NCBI RefSeq assembly: GCF_022700675.1 | Contig: NZ_CP062182.1 | Coordinates: forward strand, 2,790,001-2,854,000 | Reading direction: 5' to 3' | Source of the DNA: Acinetobacter sp. ASP199 | GTDB lineage: Bacteria > Pseudomonadota > Gammaproteobacteria > Pseudomonadales > Moraxellaceae | Length of the DNA stretch: 64,000 nucleotides | In this document: positions 39,671 through 51,089 of the stretch, in pieces | Layout of the letters: every line of letters begins with the position of its first letter | Numbering within the stretch: the first letter of the stretch is position 1 | Position numbers and translations under genes: made by a program | Notes under the pieces: model-generated | What the model saw: the letters and a program-made list of their open reading frames with translations, nothing else | The model's database searches: none | What the model was told of the DNA's origin: nothing

Positions 39671-41236
39671 ATGTCGCTGCGATCTTCTTATTCAGAGCTT
39701 AATCAATATCTGCTGGGCACCTGGTATGCGGCATACCGCCTGATCATCACTACTGGTTTACTGCTGATTTTCCTGCTCACTTATCCTGAACACACGAGCG
39801 ATTTAGAATACCCCAAGCTGTATCATTATGTGCTGAGCAGCTTCATTGCTATCGCTTTAATCCAGCTTTTTGTTCTGAAGTATTTTAAAAAATTTGTGCA
39901 GAAACAGCTGACCGGTATTTTTATTGTCGATCTGTGTGCACTCAGCCTGCTGACCTTGGCCACGAATGGCACCAATCTGCATCTCAGTATGCTCTTCGTG
40001 ATTACCATCTTTGCTGCCTCAATTCTACTGAATGCGCAAAAAGCGCTGGTGATTACCCTGATTGCAGTCATCAGTGTAATTTACCAGCATTTCATCACCA
40101 GCCTGTTTGCCATCTCCTCTCTCGGCAATATCGGCAATAGTGCCATACTGGCTTTCATGTTTTTTGTGGTGTATGGCATTGGGCAAATTGCAGTACGGCG
40201 TTTCCAGATCCTGGAAAATGTGAATTTTTCCCAGTCCATGGAGCTGTATCGGCTACAAAATATTAACCGCTATATTCTGGAACAGATTGAAACCGGTTAC
40301 CTGGTTCTGGATGAAAACTGTCATGTGGTACTGAGTAATCCGGCTGCCTGCCACTTACTTGGCATTCAGAAAATGTATGCACATGACAAGTTTCCACTGT
40401 ACCAGTCACAGCCAGACCTGTTTGAGCTGATTCGCTTTGAAAACCTGGAAAATGGTGAGCGCTTTCAGTTTGAATCACAGCAAAGCCGTTTCAATATTCA
40501 TGTTCAGGTACAAAAACTGATTGTCCCGCACCAAACTTTAATGTTGCTGGTGCTACAAGATGCACAAAAACTTAATCAGCAAGTCCAGCAATTAAAACTG
40601 GCGGCACTCGGACAGCTCTCTGCCAGTATTGCCCATGAGATTCGTAATCCGCTTGCCGCCATTGTGCAAGCCAATGATCTGCTACCTGGCTGTGAACAGG
40701 ATCAGCAGCAGGTGCTGCAAGGCATGATCAGTAAACAGGCAACACGAATCAACCGGATTATTGAAGACACGCTGAATATGGTGAAAAATAAAGAAACTCA
40801 TCCAGTATCTATTCAGCTGAATGAATTTATTCCACAATGTATCCATGAGGATTTGGCAGATATTGCTGATCAGATCAAGCTGAATATTGATATGCGGCTG
40901 GATATCCAGTTTGATGAAGCGCAGCTACGTCAAGTATTAGTCAATTTATTGCGTAATGCCGTGCGGCATAACGATCCAGCCGTGGGCTATGTAGAATTAA
41001 AAGTTCATCCTTATGAACATAAAGTCTGGATTGATGTACGGGATTTTGGGCAGGGCGTTGCGCCTGCCGATCAGAGTCTGCTGTTTAAGCCATTTTTCAG
41101 CAATTCAATTAATGGTACAGGACTAGGACTGTATTTATCCCACAGTTTCTGTGAGGCCAATCAGGCCCAGCTGAATTATATACAACAAGAACAGGGTGCC
41201 TGCTTCCGGATTAGCTGCCAGCGCATCACTGTTTAA
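39671..41236 (+). CDS. pilS: Two-component sensor kinase PilS
   Basis: A 521-residue membrane sensor kinase with about six N-terminal membrane helices (about 20-175), a PAS-like region, a HisKA His in SIAHEIRNPLAAI near residue 322, and an ATPase domain with N box LVNLLRNAVRHND and G boxes DFGQGV and GTGLGLYLS. In relatives PilS phosphorylates PilR to switch on pilin genes. Starts at ATG 39671 behind AAGG; pilR follows after 24 bases. Confidence 0.93.
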   Translation: MSLRSSYSELNQYLLGTWYAAYRLIITTGLLLIFLLTYPEHTSDLEYPKLYHYVLSSFIAIALIQLFVLKYFKKFVQKQLTGIFIVDLCALSLLTLATNGTNLHLSMLFVITIFAASILLNAQKALVITLIAVISVIYQHFITSLFAISSLGNIGNSAILAFMFFVVYGIGQIAVRRFQILENVNFSQSMELYRLQNINRYILEQIETGYLVLDENCHVVLSNPAACHLLGIQKMYAHDKFPLYQSQPDLFELIRFENLENGERFQFESQQSRFNIHVQVQKLIVPHQTLMLLVLQDAQKLNQQVQQLKLAALGQLSASIAHEIRNPLAAIVQANDLLPGCEQDQQQVLQGMISKQATRINRIIEDTLNMVKNKETHPVSIQLNEFIPQCIHEDLADIADQIKLNIDMRLDIQFDEAQLRQVLVNLLRNAVRHNDPAVGYVELKVHPYEHKVWIDVRDFGQGVAPADQSLLFKPFFSNSINGTGLGLYLSHSFCEANQAQLNYIQQEQGACFRISCQRITV

Positions 41237-41260
41237 TTTTTGAATTTAAGGGGAAAGAGT

Positions 41261-42679
41261 GTGGAACAACAACCACTGGTACTATTGGTCGATGATGAAG
41301 AAGATCTCTGTACGCTGATGCAGATGTCACTCATGCGTATGGGAATCCGCACGCATATCGCCCATCGTCTGGAGGATGCCAAAAAACGTTTAACAGATCA
41401 TCAGTATGATGCCTGCCTTACGGACTTGAATCTGCCTGATGGCAATGGCTTGCAGCTACTGGAATTTATCAGTGAGTATCATCCTTCTCTACCGGTTGCT
41501 GTTTTAACTGCCTATGGCAATATGGATATTGCTATTGCTGCACTCAAGGCAGGTGCCTTTGACTTTGTCAGTAAGCCGATCAATCAGAAACATCTGGAAC
41601 AGTTACTGCAAAAAGCCCTGAATAAACCAGTAGATTACCAATCCAATCAGCAAGATACCCTGGAATATAAAATGCTGATTGGCCAGTCCAAGCCAATTCA
41701 GCAACTGCGTACCACCTTGCATAAAATTGCCCGCTCCCAGGCCCCTGTGTTTATCACGGGTGAATCTGGAACAGGAAAAGAAGTGGTGGCAAATCTGGTC
41801 CATCGCCTCAGTAACCGCAGTGAAGGTCCCTTTATTGCCATTAACTGTGGTGCGATTCCAGCTGAACTGATGGAAAGTGAGCTGTTTGGACACAAGAAAG
41901 GCAGCTTTACTGGCGCCACGCAGGACAAACAGGGCTTGATCCAGTCTGCACATGGCGGCAGTTTATTCCTAGATGAAATCGCAGAACTGCCACTCAGTAT
42001 GCAGGTCAAACTACTACGTGCCGTACAGGAAAAACGGATCCGCCCACTGGGTTCAGATAGCGAAATTGATGTGGATTTTCGTGTGATCAGTGCCAGTCAT
42101 CAGGACCTGGAAGCACAGGTACAGCAAGGTAAATTCCGTCAGGATCTATTCTTCCGGATCCATGTCATGGACCTGGTGCTGCCCCCACTACGTGAGCGTG
42201 GCAACGACATTCTGCTGCTGGCTGAACATTTTATTCAAAAGATCTGTCAAGAATGGCAGATCCCGGTGAAACATCTGACCGAACGTAGCAAAGAGCAGTT
42301 ACTGACTCAATACTATCCAGGCAATGTCCGGGAACTGCGTAATATCATCGAGCGAGCAATAACTCTCAGCGATGAAGATACGATTGATATCCAGCATTTG
42401 CAAACTGCGCCTTTGCGCCAGAGTTTTGCGACTTCAGAAATCACATCGAATACAGTATCCGAATCAAGCAACAACACTGACACTTTTATCGTACCGAAAA
42501 AACTGCCTGAAGAAGGTCTTGAACTGTATATTGAGAAAATCGAGAAAGAAATTCTGCTCAATGCATTGAATCTGACGCACTGGAACCGTACGCTTGCCGC
42601 CAAAAAGTTGGGCATGTCTTTTCGTTCGCTGCGTTATCGTCTGAAGAAATTTGGGCTCGATACCGATGAAGAAGAATAA
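41261..42679 (+). CDS. pilR: Sigma-54-dependent response regulator PilR
   Basis: A 472-residue NtrC-family activator. Its receiver domain has phospho-Asp in LTDLNLPDG near 54. The AAA+ domain has Walker A GESGTGKE near 168 and Walker B LFLDEIAELP; the sigma-54 contact loop reads GSFTGA rather than the common GAFTGA. A Fis-type HTH ends it (LAAKKLGMSFRSLRYRLKKFG). It activates pilin transcription with RpoN. The GTG at 41261 follows AAGGGG. Confidence 0.94.
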   Translation: MEQQPLVLLVDDEEDLCTLMQMSLMRMGIRTHIAHRLEDAKKRLTDHQYDACLTDLNLPDGNGLQLLEFISEYHPSLPVAVLTAYGNMDIAIAALKAGAFDFVSKPINQKHLEQLLQKALNKPVDYQSNQQDTLEYKMLIGQSKPIQQLRTTLHKIARSQAPVFITGESGTGKEVVANLVHRLSNRSEGPFIAINCGAIPAELMESELFGHKKGSFTGATQDKQGLIQSAHGGSLFLDEIAELPLSMQVKLLRAVQEKRIRPLGSDSEIDVDFRVISASHQDLEAQVQQGKFRQDLFFRIHVMDLVLPPLRERGNDILLLAEHFIQKICQEWQIPVKHLTERSKEQLLTQYYPGNVRELRNIIERAITLSDEDTIDIQHLQTAPLRQSFATSEITSNTVSESSNNTDTFIVPKKLPEEGLELYIEKIEKEILLNALNLTHWNRTLAAKKLGMSFRSLRYRLKKFGLDTDEEE

Positions 42680-42714
42680 TTGATGAGGGGGCGATGCCCC
42701 TTCATTATTTTTGT
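42676..42714. terminator. Bidirectional terminator between pilR and ctpA
   Basis: AATAATTGATGAGGGG and CCCCTTCATTATT form a long stem with small bulges around GCGATG, with T residues after it. It overlaps the ctpA stop codon. Confidence 0.75.
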
Positions 42715-43877
42715 AAAAGCAATAATTCAGTGATGTGATCCAGATAACTTTCTTCTCTCACCTCCACGCCAAGCGGATAACTGAGATGAGGCTGCACACC
42801 AAAACCCTCAATACGCTGACCACTTGGGCTGAAATATTGGGATACCGTCATCTGTAATGCGGCCCCATTGCTGAGAGGAAACAGTTTCTGCACCACACCT
42901 TTACCATAACTTTTTTCACCGACCACCCAGGCACGTTGATGCTCTTTCAAGGCAGCGGTAAAGACTTCGGCTGCAGAGGCAGAACGGTTATTAATCAAGA
43001 TACCAATTTTCAGATTCTGAAATTCAAATCCTGGTAAAGCCTGAAACTGCTGATCCCCTTCTGCCCGGCTTTTGGTCGAGACAATAATGCCTTGATTCAG
43101 GAATAGATCCGCAGACTCTACCGCCGCAGAAAGTAATCCACCCGGATTATTACGCAGATCAAATAACACGGCTTTTAAACGTTGACCGGAATAGCTGTCA
43201 ATAATTCGTTTAATCTCGTTGGCTGTATCCTGCTGGAATACCTTGACCTGTAATACCAGTACCTGATTATGATGTAGCTGGGACTTGATCTCAGTCTCGA
43301 CCTTGGTGTTACGTACCAGATTAAACACCTGACTTTGTGGTGAGAGCTGGATACTGAGCGTAGAACCAATGGCTCCGCTGAGTAATTGACGGACCTGTTC
43401 ATGATTAAGTGAACTCAGTTCCTGATCATCAATTTTGAATACGGTTACACCATTACGCAGACCTTGTCGGGCTGAGTCAGCATCGTTGCTTAAGCCCTGA
43501 ATCACCCATTGCTTGAGCTGCGGATTATATTTCAGGTCAAAATCGATACTGGCCAAATCACCTTCAGTGTACTGACGCAGCTGTTTGAAGTCTTCTGGAG
43601 AAAGATAACGGGAATAGCGGTCCAAGCCGCCAACCAGACCACGAATGGCCTGCTGGAATAATGCATCGTCATTTTTATCTTGAATATAATTATCTTTGAC
43701 AATGCCATAAATTTGCACGAATTCCTGAATCGAAGAAACCGGAATTTCGCTATAGGTTTGCTGGTCCATGACCATATCATCAAGTGCTGGACCCTGAGAC
43801 CCAGCACTCCATGCCGAATGGCTTAAACACATCAGTAAGCTTGCGAGTACAACTGACTTCCGCTGTGATCTTGCCAT
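42705..43877 (-). CDS. ctpA: S41-family C-terminal processing peptidase
   Basis: A 390-residue periplasmic serine protease with a signal peptide (MARSQRKSVVLASLLMCLSHSAWS), a PDZ domain (about 95-185) and the S41 catalytic Ser in NNRSASAAEVFTAAL near 300 with the Lys in GEKSYGKGVVQ near 325. Such Prc/CtpA peptidases trim C-termini of envelope proteins. It follows gpmI by 20 bases. Confidence 0.9.
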   Translation of the reverse strand: MARSQRKSVVLASLLMCLSHSAWSAGSQGPALDDMVMDQQTYSEIPVSSIQEFVQIYGIVKDNYIQDKNDDALFQQAIRGLVGGLDRYSRYLSPEDFKQLRQYTEGDLASIDFDLKYNPQLKQWVIQGLSNDADSARQGLRNGVTVFKIDDQELSSLNHEQVRQLLSGAIGSTLSIQLSPQSQVFNLVRNTKVETEIKSQLHHNQVLVLQVKVFQQDTANEIKRIIDSYSGQRLKAVLFDLRNNPGGLLSAAVESADLFLNQGIIVSTKSRAEGDQQFQALPGFEFQNLKIGILINNRSASAAEVFTAALKEHQRAWVVGEKSYGKGVVQKLFPLSNGAALQMTVSQYFSPSGQRIEGFGVQPHLSYPLGVEVREESYLDHITELLLLQK

Positions 43878-43897
43878 TCTTTATCCTATTGATATTT

Positions 43898-45448
43898 TTA
43901 TGAAGCGTTCAGCTCAATTAAGTTACGGCCTTGCATTTCTGCTGGTACAGGAAGTTGCATCAAGCTTAATAGCGTTGGTGCTACATCCGCCAGTACACCA
44001 CCTTCTGCAATCGTTGCTGAAGTTGGGCCCACATAAATAAACGGAACCAGTTCAGTGGTGTGTTGGGTATGTACCTGACCACTCTGATAGTCCTGCATCT
44101 GCTCAACATTACCATGGTCTGCAGTAATAATCATATGGCCTTTTTGCGCCATTACTGCTTCATAAACACGGCCTAAGCAAGTGTCTACCGCTTCAACTGC
44201 TTTTACTGCTGCATCAAATACGCCAGTGTGACCGACCATATCGCCATTGGCATAGTTCACCACTAACAGGTCATACTCACCTGAGTTAATCGCAGCTACC
44301 AGTTCATCAGTCACTTCATAAGCACTCATTTCCGGTTTCAGGTCATAAGTTGCTACATTTGGAGATGGAATCAGGATACGTTTTTCACCTGGATATTCAT
44401 CTTCGCGGCCGCCACTGAAGAAGAAAGTGACATGGGCATATTTTTCAGTTTCCGCGATACGCAACTGGGTTTTGCCCAAATCTGACAGGTATTCACCAAT
44501 CGAGTTTACCAGCGCTTCTGGCATATAGGCCACAGGTGCATCGATTGTTGCCTGATAACGGGTCAACATGACATATTTCGCCAAATTTGGCACAACTTTG
44601 CGTTCAAAACCGACAAAATCTTTCTCAACAAAAGCACGGGTTAATTCACGCGCACGGTCAGCACGGAAATTCATGAAGACTACGCTGTCGCCATCCTGAA
44701 TCGCAGCCACCTCACCGATACGGGTCGCTTTTACAAATTCATCAGATTCATCTGCTGCATATGCCTGTTCAAGGCCCTCTACTGCAGTAGTTGCCGTACG
44801 AACTGCTTCACCTTCAGTCAACAAACGATATGCCTGTTCCACGCGATCCCAGCGATTGTCACGGTCCATGGCAAAGTAACGGCCAATCATGGTGGCAATA
44901 CGCCCTTGACTTGGATATTGAGCGAAAACAGCGTCTAATTTTTCTAATGAGGGTTGTGCACTTTTCGGCGGCGTATCACGGCCATCCAGGAAAGCATGTA
45001 AATAGACTTTAGCACCACGTTTGAGTGCCAGCTCTGCCATCGCCACGATATGATCTTCATGTGAGTGCACACCGCCTTCAGACAGCAGGCCCATAATGTG
45101 TACAGCACCATTGGATGCTTTGGCTTTTTCTACCGCATCAATCAGTACTTCATGCTCAAAGAACGCACCGGTACGGATGTCTTTGGTAATACGGGTGAAA
45201 TCCTGATACAGCACACGACCAGCGCCCAGGTTCATATGACCTACTTCAGAATTACCCATCTGACCATCAGGCAGCCCCACATCTTCACCAGAGCCTGAGA
45301 TCAAACCATGCGGATGCTTTTCCTGCATAGCAGTTAAATGAGGTCGTTTAGCCGCTAAAAACGCATTGTCTTCGACCGCTTCGCGATGACCCACACCATC
45401 CATAATTACCAATACGTGAGGGATTTTGCCAGCAGTTGCATCCGTCAT
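43898..45448 (-). CDS. gpmI: 2,3-bisphosphoglycerate-independent phosphoglycerate mutase
   Basis: GpmI isomerises 3- and 2-phosphoglycerate using Mn(II). From ATG 45448 the protein is 516 residues, similar to E. coli. The alkaline-phosphatase-like core has the nucleophilic Ser in [16 protein letters not shown] near 66, and metal ligands in [31 protein letters not shown] and ITADHGNVE. It is followed by ctpA. Confidence 0.96.
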   Translation of the reverse strand: MTDATAGKIPHVLVIMDGVGHREAVEDNAFLAAKRPHLTAMQEKHPHGLISGSGEDVGLPDGQMGNSEVGHMNLGAGRVLYQDFTRITKDIRTGAFFEHEVLIDAVEKAKASNGAVHIMGLLSEGGVHSHEDHIVAMAELALKRGAKVYLHAFLDGRDTPPKSAQPSLEKLDAVFAQYPSQGRIATMIGRYFAMDRDNRWDRVEQAYRLLTEGEAVRTATTAVEGLEQAYAADESDEFVKATRIGEVAAIQDGDSVVFMNFRADRARELTRAFVEKDFVGFERKVVPNLAKYVMLTRYQATIDAPVAYMPEALVNSIGEYLSDLGKTQLRIAETEKYAHVTFFFSGGREDEYPGEKRILIPSPNVATYDLKPEMSAYEVTDELVAAINSGEYDLLVVNYANGDMVGHTGVFDAAVKAVEAVDTCLGRVYEAVMAQKGHMIITADHGNVEQMQDYQSGQVHTQHTTELVPFIYVGPTSATIAEGGVLADVAPTLLSLMQLPVPAEMQGRNLIELNAS

Positions 45449-45500
45449 AATGAATACTCTTGTTCGTTTACGAATTAATCGTTCTATTTTAACTAATTTT

Positions 45501-45545
45501 GCAGCGAGAGACCATGACCACAGCATGGTTTAAGCCTCTCACTGC
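45501..45545. repeat. Two-tier inverted repeat between lptG and gpmI
   Basis: An outer helix of GCAGCGAGAG with CTCTCACTGC (one mismatch) encloses an inner perfect helix of ACCATG with CATGGT. The order suggests a stable RNA hairpin in the lptG 3' tail or gpmI leader. No T tract follows, so simple intrinsic termination is doubtful. Confidence 0.6.
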
Positions 45546-45572
45546 GATTGATTCCTTCTATTTTCTTGTGGT

Positions 45573-46643
45573 TTAGCGTGCGCGATGCAGCAGATAACCA
45601 CCAATTGCAAACATGATGATAATTGGAATAAATACAAACCATGCGGGCGACGGCGCATAGACTAAACTCGCATAACCCAAGAAGTCCTGCAGATAGAAGA
45701 AGCCTAAACCTGCAAATAATGCGATCACCAGGCGGAAGCCCATGGATTGTTGACGCAGAGGTCCAAAAATGAAAGAACAGGCAATTACCACCAATGCAAT
45801 CAGGGCAAATGGTGAACCGACTTTCTGCCAGAAAGCGAGTTCATAGGTCTTTGGAACCTGGCTATATTCATGCATATAACTCATGAAACTGACCAGTTGA
45901 CTAGGTGATAAATCTTCCGGGTCAATCGTGACCATATGTACATATTTCGGTTGCAATGCTAGAGCCAGCGGCTGTTCAACATGTGGTGTCAGTGTCGCAT
46001 TCCCATTCTGCAGAATATTCATTTCCTGCGTATTCTGTAGGCTCCATGCGCCATCTTTAATAAAATTACCCTGCTCGGCTTTTAAAGTACCGCGCAGACG
46101 ATAATCCTCATCAAAGTCCAGCATCTGTACATGCTTCAATTCGCCTTTGGCATTGGCATAATCGATGTAGATAAAGCGCTGACCTTCACGGGTCCAGTAG
46201 CCTTTCACTTCACCAATCTTGACAGCTTTGTTATAGCTCTTGATGCCTTTGGCCTGCTCATTGGTATAAGGAATCACCCATTCACTTAAAGCAAAAGATA
46301 AAACCACCAGCAGTAGGGCTGAACGGATCACCCAACCGACAATACGCCACAGGCTGACCCCAACCGAACGCATCACGATCAGCTCGCTGTTGGATGCAAG
46401 TGTGCCTAAGCCGAGAACAGCACCAATCAGTGCAGAGATAGGTAGGATTTCATACAGATAGTTTGGCGCACCCCACAGCACATATTTCAATGCCTGCCAG
46501 GCGCCATAGCCTTCTTTTAATGAACCCAGTTCACCTAAGTAAGTAAATAATACCTGTAGGCCAGCCAATACTGCAGTTGCACCGAACATGGCCAAAGCTG
46601 TGGTTTGAGTCACATGTTTTGCAACGATACGACGTGCCAGCAT
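45573..46643 (-). CDS. lptG: LPS export permease LptG
   Basis: A 356-residue inner-membrane subunit of the LptB2FG exporter that moves lipopolysaccharide (or lipo-oligosaccharide) to the periplasmic bridge. Six membrane helices in two groups of three flank a periplasmic jellyroll (about 130-265). N-terminal MLARRIVAKHVTQTTALAM and C-terminal LVYAPSPAWFVFIPIIIM fit the family. It starts two bases after lptF. Confidence 0.94.
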   Translation of the reverse strand: MLARRIVAKHVTQTTALAMFGATAVLAGLQVLFTYLGELGSLKEGYGAWQALKYVLWGAPNYLYEILPISALIGAVLGLGTLASNSELIVMRSVGVSLWRIVGWVIRSALLLVVLSFALSEWVIPYTNEQAKGIKSYNKAVKIGEVKGYWTREGQRFIYIDYANAKGELKHVQMLDFDEDYRLRGTLKAEQGNFIKDGAWSLQNTQEMNILQNGNATLTPHVEQPLALALQPKYVHMVTIDPEDLSPSQLVSFMSYMHEYSQVPKTYELAFWQKVGSPFALIALVVIACSFIFGPLRQQSMGFRLVIALFAGLGFFYLQDFLGYASLVYAPSPAWFVFIPIIIMFAIGGYLLHRAR

Positions 46644-46645
46644 GA

Positions 46646-47746
46646 TTAAGACCTCGCTCGTTGAATCTGTTTCTTGATTTTCGGCCCCAGCTTCTGTTTA
46701 CGCGCGAATAGAGCCGCAGCAATACCATAGAAAATCAGGACCATTGGATAAGCCAAAATCCCCATTTCCTCTTTACTGACGCGGGTTTTTACTGCCATTA
46801 AGGCCACAATCAGGCTGGCAAAGATCAATAGTGCTGGGAAGAGTTTAAGATAACGTCCCTGACGTGGACTGACTTCAGACAAGGCATTGGCCAGCATCAA
46901 CGCTGCAATAATCGCAAATGGTACAAAGATACGCCAACCGAGTTCACTGGCGACTACAGGATCCTGACGGTTCTCCCAGAGTTGCGACGTCGGTAAGGCT
47001 TCAACTTCAGCACTTTCAAATTTGGCTTCTTTATCATTTTCCAGACGCAGACGATAGGTCTCAAATTCCGCCTGGGTATATTTTGGCAGACCAGCAAAAA
47101 TTTCATAGCGGCGACCATTGACCAGATCCACCACATTGGCAGTATCCCCTGCCACTTCTACCCGCGTCGCTTCCTGCGCCAGAATCATGACATCTGGTTT
47201 GCCTTCACGTTCTGCACGTTGATAGAAGAAGATATCTTTCAGATTTTTACGGTCCTCAGACAGATCACCCGCATAGATGGTATAGGGTCCGGAGGAAATA
47301 AATTCTTTTGGCCGCACCAGGTCAAAGCCAGTCCGTACTGCTTGCTCATTGGTCAATGCTTCAAACTGGCGAATGCCCCACGGTGCCGCCCAGAGCATTA
47401 AAAATCCTTGAACTACCAGGAATACCAAGGTTATTGGAATGAGTAATCGTGCCAACTGATTACGACTCACCCCGCTACCATTCATGACTGCCATTTCATG
47501 ATCGACATAGAGCCGGCCAAATACCAGCATCAAGCCAATAAAAAAACCTAAAGGTAAAATCAGGGTCAGGAATTCCGGCAGACGATAACCAATAATACTA
47601 AACAGGATGCCTGCATCCAGACGTCCTTGTGCTGCCACACCAAAGTACTTGATCAGTCGACCACCCATCATGATCAAGGTCAATAAGGCAATCACAACCA
47701 AGGATGTTGATACAACTTGCTTGACCAGATAACGCCGAATAATCAA
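46646..47746 (-). CDS. lptF: LPS export permease LptF
   Basis: A 366-residue partner of LptG, the same length as E. coli LptF. Membrane helices at both ends surround a periplasmic jellyroll (about 125-265). I start at TTG 47746 with IIRRYLVKQV, where LptF homologues begin; a GGAAG site lies about nine bases upstream. The frame stays open upstream to 47908 without similarity, and that stretch is the lptF/pepA promoter region. Divergent from pepA. Confidence 0.92.
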   Translation of the reverse strand: MIIRRYLVKQVVSTSLVVIALLTLIMMGGRLIKYFGVAAQGRLDAGILFSIIGYRLPEFLTLILPLGFFIGLMLVFGRLYVDHEMAVMNGSGVSRNQLARLLIPITLVFLVVQGFLMLWAAPWGIRQFEALTNEQAVRTGFDLVRPKEFISSGPYTIYAGDLSEDRKNLKDIFFYQRAEREGKPDVMILAQEATRVEVAGDTANVVDLVNGRRYEIFAGLPKYTQAEFETYRLRLENDKEAKFESAEVEALPTSQLWENRQDPVVASELGWRIFVPFAIIAALMLANALSEVSPRQGRYLKLFPALLIFASLIVALMAVKTRVSKEEMGILAYPMVLIFYGIAAALFARKQKLGPKIKKQIQRARS

Positions 47747-47902
47747 ATTAAATCTTCCAGAATACAGGGTAAAAAACTTGTCATAGTTTACCCGAATGTT
47801 AAGCTTAAAAATATAAAACCGATACTTGAGTTGAACATTGAAACCCTGTTCAGGAAATTGTTTCAATGGTTTAATGGTTGTAAATTTTATAAGGCTTAAT
47901 AA

Positions 47903-49757
<1,855 letters not shown>

Positions 49758-49786
49758 CCCTACTCACACGTCATAAGGAGATGCCC

Positions 49787-50377
49787 GTGGCATTAAATGT
49801 TGGTCCAGATTTTAAACAGCGCTGGTTAAATGTGCCTGAAGCTGTGCGTCAGACCTTTATTGATGACCTCGCGCGCATCTGCGATGTACTTCAGCCAGAG
49901 ACTTCATTGCAGGAATGGCGGGTGCGTGATCAGCAACTGCAACAAGAATCCGAGCGCAAAATTGAAGCTGCCTATGCACAACGTAAAGCGGAACTGATTG
50001 AAGAAGCACGGATTCTTAAACAGCAGGCGCTTGAAAAAGCGCTGGCAGATAAACGCGCTCAGGAACAGGCGTATATCGAGCAGATGAAGCTTGATGAAGA
50101 ACGTAAATATGCAGAGCAGACACGTACTCTAGAACTATTACGTGATAGCCTGAATGCGGAAGTGCTGAATTACGCGGCACGATTTGAGCAAAATCAGATT
50201 TTACATTCTACCCAAATCAAAATTGATGATACTGAGATTCTGTCTGAACTGGAAAGCACCCGACTACGTCTGGAACTTGAAGCAGAAACTGCGATTGAGG
50301 AAACTTTGGTACAGCTGCGTAACCGCTTACGTGCTGCAGCTCGAGAAGAAATTGATTACATTCTGCAAAAGCGTTAA
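49787..50377 (+). CDS. Coiled-coil protein of unknown function
   Basis: Not recognised. The 196-residue protein is mostly long charged helix (about 40-125, rich in Gln, Glu, Ala and Lys) with strong heptad character, and has a C-terminal helical segment ending REEIDYILQKR. No signal peptide or membrane span. I prefer GTG 49787 because AAGGAG lies six bases before it; an ATG at 49781 directly abuts that site. It follows holC by 29 bases in the same transcript. The general shape recalls a stator or flagellar-type peripheral-stalk helix, but I claim no function. Confidence 0.75.
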   Translation: MALNVGPDFKQRWLNVPEAVRQTFIDDLARICDVLQPETSLQEWRVRDQQLQQESERKIEAAYAQRKAELIEEARILKQQALEKALADKRAQEQAYIEQMKLDEERKYAEQTRTLELLRDSLNAEVLNYAARFEQNQILHSTQIKIDDTEILSELESTRLRLELEAETAIEETLVQLRNRLRAAAREEIDYILQKR

Positions 50378-50396
50378 TTGTCTTAGAAATAAGTCT

Positions 50397-50423
50397 AAAA
50401 AAGCCCATATTGTGGGCTTTTTT
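50397..50423. terminator. Bidirectional terminator after the pepA operon
   Basis: AAGCCCA and TGGGCTT form a 7-bp stem with a 5-base loop, flanked by A and T runs on both sides. It serves the pepA-holC-coiled-coil unit and the opposing DedA gene. Confidence 0.87.
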
Positions 50424-50434
50424 ACATTTATCGT

Positions 50435-50980
50435 TTAGAAAAAATCTGCCAGCATAAAAGCTGCATTACCTGCCATATAACCTATGCCCAGCAAGCTCAC
50501 AATCCACAATACGCCTCCAGCCAGATTGTAAAGCGTAAAAGTCATAAAATTCATATGGCCTGAACCGGCAGCAAAAGGAGCAAAAGAACGTACGAAAGGA
50601 ATAAAGCGTGCAATCAAGATGGTTTTACCGCCATGCTTCATAAAATAATGATTGGTCTTGGTCAGATATTCAGGTTTAAAGAAGCGAGAATGTTGATTGA
50701 AATATTTTAAGCCCAGCACCTTTCCCGTGTAATAATTCACAGTGTAGCCCAGTACTGCCGCAGTAAAGAGCAGTAATCCCATAGAGTGCAACGTAATCAA
50801 ATCACTACTAGAACAGAGCGCACCGACTGCGATCAACAGGCTATCTCCCGGCAGAAAAAAGCAAAATACAGATCCCGTTTCTGCAAAGATCACCAAGAAT
50901 AAAATGGCATAAATCCATACCCCATATTGCTCAAGCAATATCGGCAAAGACTGTTCTAGATTTAATAAGAAATCGAGCAT
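50435..50980 (-). CDS. DedA-family membrane protein
   Basis: A 181-residue inner-membrane protein of the DedA superfamily. Family members are implicated in lipid scrambling and proton-dependent membrane homeostasis. It has about five hydrophobic spans and the family's conserved ETGSVFCFFLPGDSLLI (acidic ring) and ARFIPFVRSFAPFAAGSGHM blocks. Single gene, downstream of no operon. Confidence 0.92.
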   Translation of the reverse strand: MLDFLLNLEQSLPILLEQYGVWIYAILFLVIFAETGSVFCFFLPGDSLLIAVGALCSSSDLITLHSMGLLLFTAAVLGYTVNYYTGKVLGLKYFNQHSRFFKPEYLTKTNHYFMKHGGKTILIARFIPFVRSFAPFAAGSGHMNFMTFTLYNLAGGVLWIVSLLGIGYMAGNAAFMLADFF

Positions 50981-51037
50981 TCGACCTGTCCGCTGGGGTT
51001 GAAATTGTAAAGTGAAGTAAGGATTATCCCGAAAAAT

Positions 51038-51073
51038 AAAAAAACAGTCTAATTTTTCAATTAGACTGTTTAG
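51038..51073 (-). terminator. Terminator after ribE
   Basis: AAACAGTCTAATT and AATTAGACTGTTT form a 13-bp stem around a 5-base loop, followed by a T run on the minus strand. It ends the nrdR-ribD-methyltransferase-ribE unit. Confidence 0.85.
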
Positions 51074-51089
51074 TATTTAAGCATTTTAG

